Below, piece by piece: positions 57,411 through 64,000 of a stretch of 64,000 bases of DNA. A model generated the notes under the pieces. The model worked only from the letters and a program-made list of their open reading frames with translations. It was not told the DNA's origin and ran no database searches. The DNA is from Porphyra umbilicalis (taxonomy: Eukaryota; Rhodophyta; Bangiophyceae; Bangiales; Bangiaceae). The DNA is taken from contig KV918835.1 in assembly GCA_002049455.2 (NCBI GenBank), positions 1-64,000 of the forward strand. The letters run 5' to 3'. Every line of letters starts with the position of its first letter. Positions within the stretch are counted from its first letter, which is position 1. Position numbers and translations under genes: made by a program.

Positions 57411-58520
57411 TCACCCCCCCGGCTCGTCGCCGCCCCCCCCCTGCCCCGCGGCGCTCAACGCGCCCAACCGCATCCGCGCGTTGGCGGTTTGGAGCTCCTC
57501 CAACGCCGCCCGCAGGCGCTGGTGCTCCGCCGCCACGTGCCGCGCGTGGGAGACCACGTCCGTCGTTAGGCGGTTGACAAACTCGGCCTGCTTGGGCACC
57601 TGCTTTTGCGCCGACGGCGGGGCCGCGGCAACGGCAGCGGCGGCGCCGCCGCCCACACCCGCCCCACCACCGCCGCCGCCACCGCCCCCACCGCCGCCGC
57701 CGCCGCCACCCCCACCACCCCCGCCGCCACCGCTTGCCGCCCCGCCGCCGCCGCCGCCACCGCCGCCACCGCCGCCGCCGCCGCCACCGCCGCCACCGCC
57801 CACCGGCGTGCCGTCCATGGCGGTGCCGAGCCCCCCCTCGTCGGCCGGCAGCGGCAGCGGCAGCGCCCCGACGGTGCCGCCGCCAAGCATCACGCCCGCG
57901 CCGTCGAGGCCGAGGCGCTTGCGCCCGGCCCTGATGTGGGTGGTCAGCATGGCCACGCTCGACGGGGACCAGACATTGGAGTGGTGGCCGCGCGACAAGC
58001 CGCCGCCGCCGCCCTCGACCAGCCCGTCAGAGCCCTGCGCGGAGCCAGAGGCGGCGCCCGACGCGGGCGACGCCGACTCCCCGGCCGTCCCCGCGCCGCC
58101 GCCCGCGCCCGCCGCAGCAGCGGCGGCGGCGCCACCGCCGCCGCCACCGCCACTGACCATGGCGGCGGCCCCGGCGGCGCCGCCGCCGTCGCCGCCGCCG
58201 CCACCGTCGGCCGGGAGGCCCGCCGCCGAGGGCAGCTTGCGGCTCTTGGAAATGACCGTCGCGAGCGCCGCAAAGAGGTCATTGTTGGCCGTCTCCAACG
58301 TCGCGGTGCGGGCGAGGAAGGCGTCCACGTCAATGTCCACCGTTGGCAAGACGGAGAGGTCGGCGAGGCAGGCGGGGAGGCCCCCAAAGGCGCCCCCGCC
58401 GCACAGGGGGGATGGCGCCTCGGGGGACCGAAACGGCTGCGTCGGGCCGCTGTCGCTCTGGTACTCGACACCGCTGCTGCTGCTCGACTTGGGTGCCTCC
58501 CCGCCGTCGTGGCGGTCCAT
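57411..58520 (-). CDS. Gly-rich protein with two helical/coiled-coil segments, unrecognised
   Basis: Starts at ATG 58520 with MDRHDGGEAPKSSSSSGVEY. A helical block follows (LADLSVLPTVDIDVDAFLAR, ETANNDLFAALATVISKSRK), then long Gly/Ala runs, a conserved-looking block SNVWSPSSVAMLTTHIRAGR and a second coiled coil (QAEFVNRLTTDVVSHARHVA, EHQRLRAALEELQTANARMR). The open frame stops at a TGA that is part of a GTGAGC donor-like site at the end, so at least one more exon is likely beyond the 36-base tract. The heptad pattern suggests a subunit of a larger assembly. I do not recognise the family. Confidence 0.5.
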   Translation of the reverse strand: MDRHDGGEAPKSSSSSGVEYQSDSGPTQPFRSPEAPSPLCGGGAFGGLPACLADLSVLPTVDIDVDAFLARTATLETANNDLFAALATVISKSRKLPSAAGLPADGGGGGDGGGAAGAAAMVSGGGGGGGAAAAAAAGAGGGAGTAGESASPASGAASGSAQGSDGLVEGGGGGLSRGHHSNVWSPSSVAMLTTHIRAGRKRLGLDGAGVMLGGGTVGALPLPLPADEGGLGTAMDGTPVGGGGGGGGGGGGGGGGGGGGAASGGGGGGGGGGGGGGGGGGGGGGGAGVGGGAAAAVAAAPPSAQKQVPKQAEFVNRLTTDVVSHARHVAAEHQRLRAALEELQTANARMRLGALSAAGQGGGGDEPGG

Positions 58521-60831
58521 GGTGAGATAAACGGGGGGTGGGAGGGGGGGGGGGGGGGGGGGGGGGGGAGGGAGAGTGACGAAGAGCGAGACGGGGCGGG
58601 GAAAGGGGCGGGCGTGGCGAGCTGCCAGCCGAGAATGCCCGGCGCGGCGCGGGAGTGGGCCACACACCCACGGGGATGTGCGGGCCGCAGCGCGGGGGGC
58701 AGGGGCGGTGGGGGCGTCGGATAGAACGTCACAGCGTCGGGCGCGCCCTGCCAGCGGCGGGGCGCGGGAGCGGCCAGCCGGCGAGCACCGCGGGCACCGC
58801 AAACGCCCGCTGGCGCCCCGCCGGTCGCCGAGCGCGCGGCACGGCACTACAAAAGAAGCGTGCGTGGCGGTTGGCCGGTTGTCATCGTCACGGGGGGATG
58901 CAAAATAGATCAAAGTCGGTGCGGCAGGCCCGAGGATCTGTCCATCTCAATTGTGCAGCTTTGAGCAGCGTTGGCGACTTGCCGTCGTCGTCTTGGTTCA
59001 GGACGGCAAGTTGCCCAGGCTTACCATGTCAAGTTCCATCAAGTGCAAGGCGTACGCCAAGTTGAAGAGCGTGGAGCTGCGGCCAACGCGGCGCGCTTGA
59101 CGGCATGCCGTTTGCTGGCCGCCTGCCGCGCCCCCGACCCCCTGGGGTCTCGGTACGGCGTTGTGTGGCCTTGATGGAGCCCTCCGAGGCCTCGGTGGGG
59201 CCTTGTGTGGCCGCCATGAGCTTGCCCACCCGCCAAACGGCGCGGTCGCCTAAAAAGCGCGCCTCTTGACCGCCCCGACGCGGAGACCGCCGACCGGTCG
59301 ACCGCCGCCATGTGGTCAACAACGAGCGAGTGCGGGGGGGGGGTAAAGACGAATGTCGGCGCAACCCACCCCGCCGCACGACGCCACGCCGCCGCCACCA
59401 CCACCGCGCGTGACAACGCGCCGCCGCCGCGCGGCAGCACGTCCACCGCCGCCGCCGTTACCACCGACGGCTCCTCCCCGCGCCACCGTTGTCAGCGCGC
59501 GAGGGCGCCCCCCTCCACCCCCCGCGCGCGGGCACTTTTATGCGCACGGTGCGAACCGCGGGGTCCGGAGATAGCGGTGCCTGGGCGCAACGAAGAGCTG
59601 CGGCGCAACGGGGCGGGGTTGACCAGGAGCGACCAGAGTTCACGCCAGCAGCACACAAATATCAAGGGAGACACACCCGTACGCCCGTCGCAGAGGCCGC
59701 GCGTGGTCCGCGCGCGCAGGCGCCGACGCCCCGTGCGCCGGTGGAGCGATCAACCTTGCGGCTGCCGCGGGGCCCCTGACGCCCGTTCCCGCTCTGGGAC
59801 GCCGGCGGCTGCCGCTGCCGCCCTCTCGTTGCCGCCAGCCTCCGTCACACGTGACGTCAGCGGAGGCGCGACGCCTACGCCTGCGGGCGGTCGCCGCCAA
59901 CGCGCGCACGCGCGGCCGGTGGTGGCAGGAGCCGCGGCGCCCGCCCTGTGGCGCACGGGCGCAGGGCGCGGGGGCCGAGGTGCCCGCCACAGGGGGCACG
60001 GGTGGCGGCCGCAGCACAAAGGCCACGGCCGCCGCCGCGTCACCAGTCGGTGGCGGCGGCGGGAGCACCGCAGCGAGGGGAGCGGCGGCGCGAGCAGGGA
60101 GACGCGTTCGGCAGGGGTGCGGCCGACGAAAGGAAGGTTCCACCGTCCACCCTAGAGGACGGCTGACCGAACCTTCCTGTTGCAGGTGGGCCAGACGTGG
60201 CAGGCGCCCCGTACGTGCAATGCCGCCTTGCCCGTGGTCCTGACAATGCTGGCTATGCCCCTTGCATGCAAAATCCTTGACACTCGGGATCCTGACAACC
60301 TCACTTCCGACAATGGGCGGTGGGGAGGCCCCCGTGGGATCTGAGCGCCGCGCGGGGCCCACCGCCGCCATCTTTTGCGCTGCGAGCGGACCGAGTGGCA
60401 GACACGTGGTCCAGCGGAACTGTTGGAATACCGGGAGATTTCCGCATGTGCCTGCGCTGGCCGCGCCGTGTGGCCCGCCCGGGGACGGCAACAGCGGCGC
60501 AGGGCAGATTGCAGTCACCCATCGGGAAGCACCTAGTCTGAGGTGGGTTTTCGACCGCACGTATGGGTGTGTGCCGCGCCTCGCCACTGTTGCGGCCCGC
60601 GCGAGAGGCACGGGCCGTCGACACATTCCCTCGCCTTCCATGGCATTCCAGGGGGCGAAGCTTCCAGATGCGGCCGTGTCAGTACATTCGTGCACGTGCG
60701 CGCCGCTTGCCCACCGTCCGTTGGCAACCGACGGGTGCCGGCGATGGATGTATGGAAAGTGTAACCGCCCGCGCCTCGTTCCTCAGTTGAGAAGGCGGAC
60801 GGGTGCGGGGCCCAAATCTCCCGAGTGCGCC
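58521..60831. other. no recognised gene; two small hairpins
   Basis: A G tract near 58539-58568 lies just before the coiled-coil gene. Hairpins are at 58977-59011 (ACTTGCCGTC stem) and 60130-60177 (AGGAAGGTTC stem). Open frames on the minus strand up to 350 codons look low in complexity and domain-free. Confidence 0.4.
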
Positions 60832-60838
60832 TATAAAG
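60832..60838 (+). promoter_or_regulatory. TATA box candidate for the RING-H2 gene
   Basis: TATAAAG within GCGCCTATAAAGGGG, about 310 bases before the ATG at 61147; pyrimidine-rich sequence follows up to the start codon. Confidence 0.55.
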
Positions 60839-61146
60839 GGGGTGCCCCGCCGCACGTGGGAGGCGGTTCTCTCCAAACCGCCACCGCCACCGCTACCGAC
60901 CGACCGACGCGCGCACCTGCCTCGTCCACAAGGTTGGACGACGCTGCGTGCGTCCCTGTGCTCACCTCTCGCGGAAGCCACCACTGCTCTACGCGTCTTC
61001 TCCTCGGCACGCCCGTCGTGAGCACCACCCGTTCCTTCTCCTTCACGGCATCACCGTAGCGAGCACCACCCCTCCCTCCCCCATCATCTTCTTCTGCTCC
61101 TCCTCCGCCCGCCCCACCCCTCCCCTAACCCCCCACGCACGGTAGC

Positions 61147-61892
61147 ATGGTCGCCATCCCCGTTGCCGTCCGCGACACGTCCTCCCTCGACCCCGGCAAG
61201 CTCGTGCTCATCGCCCTCGCCGTCATCCTTGCCGTCTTCGGCATCGTCGCGGGCCTCGTCGTCATCACTGTCCGCTCCCGTCGCCGCCGCGCAGCCGCCG
61301 ACGCGGACGCCGACACCGTGTCTGTCCCAGAAGCCGCCGCTGCCCTGTCGCCGGCCTCCCCCCACCACTGGTGGGCCCATGCGAGGTGCTTTGGCGGGAA
61401 ACGCGACGAGGGGGGGCGGCCGTCGCGGCCGTCACCGCCGCCGCCAGGAACGCCGCTGCGCGCCGTCCGCGACGCCCTCGTCGCGGGCACCGCGCGCGCG
61501 TCGCGCGATGACGACCAATTTTCGTGCGCCGTGTGTCACACGCGCCTGAACATGGACGGGGGGGGGGTGTGGAGGGGGAAAAGAATGTCAATGGTGCGGC
61601 GGCGACGCCCGCTGTGGCCACTGCGCCCGTCAACTGGCGGAAAGACGACGGCGGGCCGCCCGTCGACGCGTCCGGTGAACACGGGTTGGCGGTGCCGCCC
61701 AAGGTGGCGGCGGCGAACGCGGCGGCCGCATCGCCGGCGATCGCCCCGTGGCTGTGCACCCTCCGGTGTGGGCATGTGTTTCACGCCGGCTGCGTGACGC
61801 GGTGGGCGGCGGTGGCGGGGCCGGCCGCATCGTGCCCCGTATGCAAGTTGGAGGTGGTGGAAGGGGTTGTGGGGGGTGAGGAAAAGGTGTAG
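61147..61892 (+). CDS. membrane-anchored RING-H2 E3 ubiquitin ligase (ATL-like)
   Basis: Starts at ATG 61147. A single transmembrane helix (residues 19-42, LVLIALAVILAVFGIVAGLV) is followed by a basic RSRRRR stop-transfer segment, a Pro/Ala-rich linker and a RING-H2 finger: CAVC at 127-130, then CGHVFHAGC and CPVC near the end. This order is that of ATL-type E3 ligases, which hold the finger on the cytosolic face. Between the first and second cysteine pairs lie about 60 extra residues, far more than usual. The frame changes by one base at the G tract 61559-61567: the first part reads to LNMDGGG, and the finger's second half reads from NVNGAAATP in another frame. One missing G explains it. Targets are unknown. 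Confidence 0.7.
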
Positions 61893-63594
61893 GAGGCTTG
61901 CTCCGGGGTGGATGGGCGTGGCCGTGCATGAGCGCGTTGAGACGCGATGCTTTTTTTTTGTTTGGTGGATTGTGGGGTGCCCTCGCCCACTTGTTTCGTG
62001 GGTTTCGTTGCTGCTCGTGCCGAGTACGTTGCGTGTTGCTCCGTTTTTTGTAACGATATGTCATAGCTCCTGACGCAGGCATGAGGACTGTCGACTGATT
62101 GGGCACGCATGCTACATTCTCACGAAGATGTGAAGGAGCAGCAACCATGGCATTCTCGCGGTATGGTGACTCTGAGCTCACGCAGCCGAGCACCTGCGCC
62201 AGCACGGGCGAAAGAAAGAGGCTCGACGAGGGCCCCCCCGCCGCCCGCGCGCCCGTGAACTGACGTCCCAGGCCGAGGTCGTGGATTTTCTCAATATCTG
62301 CGCTGTGGCAGTAAGTACATGTAGTACAGTACCAGAGCTGAAACAATCCGTGTTCGGTCTTCCCAGCAGTGTGTTTAGTATAGATACGGGGGCTATATGA
62401 TGACATTTCAAAAAGTCTCTCATTCGTCCAACACACACCGTGTCGATTCGAAAAAAACACACGCCTGCACCGATTTAAACCCGAGAGAGACTCATCCTGG
62501 TTGGCCGAGACGACCTCGGGCAGGGCTCTCGAGAGGCGACCTGCCCCACAGTCGGGTCAGGGCCACCGCACGGGTCCACTCATCACGCCGTTTCGCGCCT
62601 CATCTCGCTGCACAGGGTCTCTGTTTCCCCCTTGCTGTACCCTACACCCCGGTCGACACAACATACTCCTCGTCTGTCAGACACGATCCTCTCCAAGGCC
62701 AGCTCGACGACCATCGCTTTTCAAGCTCGAAAAATGGCTCGGGAAGGGTCTTAAATGCATCATATCAACAGCTCTTCTTATTTCGTGTGACTGTTTGAGT
62801 GAATATCGACCCTGCGTAAAAATGTTCGTCCCTTGACAGTGGACCAAATGACCCCTTTCAGCTGGCTGTGTTCCAAAACGTATCCACGACAACTATGGAT
62901 GCTCAACATGCGACCGTGACATGTTTTCACGAAAACCTTGAAGGTCAAGTCGTCTGAGAAGCGTTGTTGATTCATGTTGGATTGCTCGCACAAGGTCAAA
63001 CGACGTGCCAACGCCGCGCGCGGAGGACGCGGCCCGCACGCGCGCCACACAGAGGTGGCGGTGGGAGGGTGTGCAGGCGCGACCCCTCGGCGGCCACGTG
63101 CACGGGTCGGCGGTGTCCGACCTGCGGTTGCTCCCGCGCCGCCGCCTCCCCCCCCCCCCCCCCACCGCCCCGCACTCCCGCGCGCGTGACGCGTGCGTGA
63201 CGCGTGCGGGTGCGCCGCGCGTCGCCAACGCGGCGCGGGCGTGGCGTCGACGGCGCCGCCGGCACCTGGGCGGCACGCGCGCGCCGCCGCCGCCAGTGGC
63301 GGTGTCGCCGCAGCGGGCCCCGCCCGCGCTAGCCCCGCGTGCGTCGTGGCGCGGGGATGCGTTTAGCCCTTTTTTTTTTCTTTTCTTCTTCTTTCTTTGT
63401 TGTTTTCGCGGCTTTGCGGGGCCGCCTGCCTCTTTCCCCCTCTGACCCACGGTCGCCACTTTTACCGGCGCGCTGCGCTCCTGCACCCGGCCGGCCGCCC
63501 CCCCTTCATCGGCTGGATTGAGTAACCCCTCATTCTCTTTGGTTCGACAGGCTGCCCCTCTTCCCCCCCCCCCCCCCCCCCCCCCCCCACCACC
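61893..63594. other. spacer and upstream region of the last gene
   Basis: Balanced sequence to about 63000, then GC-rich. No gene seen. TTTGGTTCGACAG at 63539-63551 looks like a splice acceptor, so the ATG at 63595 probably follows a 5' UTR intron. Confidence 0.4.
63563..63588. repeat. 26-base poly-C tract just before a start codon
   Basis: Uninterrupted C run ending six bases before the ATG at 63595, inside the probable 5' UTR. Confidence 0.9.
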
Positions 63595-64000
63595 ATGTCT
63601 GGCCTGGCGCGCAAGCTCGGCAAGTCCTTCTCCCGCCGCGACCGCGCGCTCCGCTCGGGGGTGTCGGCCGGCGGCGATGGGGACACGGCCTCCTCCACGT
63701 CCGCGTCGTCGGAGCACATGGGCATCGGCGTCCTCGGCGACCGCCGCCGCTCCTCCCTCACCGCCCGCGACGGCGACACGGTGCCGCCGCCCGTCTCGCC
63801 GGCGGCGCCGTCGGTCGGCGGCGACCGCACGGGCGGGCAGCCGCGGGTGGGCGTCGGTGACCCGGGGGCGGCGCCGGCGCGCGGCGCGGGCCACAGCGGG
63901 TGCACCGGCGCCACGTGGGGGGGGGCCGAGGGGGGGGTGCGCCGCCCGACGCGGCGGCGGGCGCGTCCAAGGAGCCCCTCGACTTTTCGGGTCCGTACAT
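63595..64000 (+). CDS. N-terminus of an unrecognised protein, runs off the window
   Basis: The ATG has a favourable ACCACCATG context. It reads MSGLARKLGKSFSRRDRALR, a basic amphipathic start, then a Ser/Asp-rich stretch (SSTSASSEHMGIGVLGDRR). The frame stays open to the window end, but after the G tracts near 63920-63937 a neighbouring frame (DAAAGASKEPLDFSGPY) looks more protein-like, so one tract is probably one base off. No domain can be named from this part. Confidence 0.5.
   Translation, partial: MSGLARKLGKSFSRRDRALRSGVSAGGDGDTASSTSASSEHMGIGVLGDRRRSSLTARDGDTVPPPVSPAAPSVGGDRTGGQPRVGVGDPGAAPARGAGHSGCTGATWGGAEGGVRRPTRRRARPRSPSTFRVRT

Noticed and set aside
59640-60695. A 351-codon minus-strand frame
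   Set aside because: No recognisable motif and mixed composition that changes abruptly, so I do not call it a gene.

Overview
The window looks like nuclear DNA of a GC-rich eukaryote. Genes have spliceosomal introns with a very uniform donor (GTACGT or a one-base variant at all ten donors I could place), proteins carry long Ala, Pro, Gly and Arg runs, and homopolymer G/C tracts of 20-36 bases are common. A bangiophyte red alga (Porphyra/Neopyropia type) fits the composition, the sparse short introns and the Hint-domain protein, but this is an inference from style and not from a marker gene.

Layout: a folate/biopterin-type transporter with four exons (566-2780); a 3.5 kb GC-rich, triplet-biased block with no recognisable gene (2781-6300); a damaged NADP-type glutamate dehydrogenase on the minus strand with a palindromic MITE in it (6323-7932); small inverted-repeat elements (8.5-11.9 kb); a complete-looking Ty3/gypsy chromovirus with near-identical LTRs and an extra antisense ORF (12580-22075); an unrecognised interrupted coding region (23.5-25.6 kb); a repeat-rich zone; and a stack of nested DNA transposons (29862-34459) around an open pogo-like transposase.

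A three-exon gene for a secreted copper monooxygenase (DOMON plus PHM/DBH-like catalytic core) that ends in a Hedgehog-type Hint domain follows (35113-38000). Next come a PB1-domain gene in GC-rich sequence (minus, about 39.8-41.6 kb); a defective PIF/Harbinger element inside another terminal-inverted-repeat element (43307-47715); two paralogous Pro/Ala-rich genes head to head as an inverted duplication about an axis near 51.6 kb; a FAM32A-like spliceosomal factor (55383-56398, minus); a coiled-coil protein (57411-58520, minus); a membrane-anchored RING-H2 protein (61147-61892); and the start of a last gene at 63595.

The host genes are unrelated housekeeping or regulatory functions with no operon logic. 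Mobile DNA is concentrated in blocks of more balanced composition, while host genes sit in GC-extreme blocks. In several host genes the reading frame changes exactly at a G or C homopolymer, which points to homopolymer length error or polymorphism more than to gene death.
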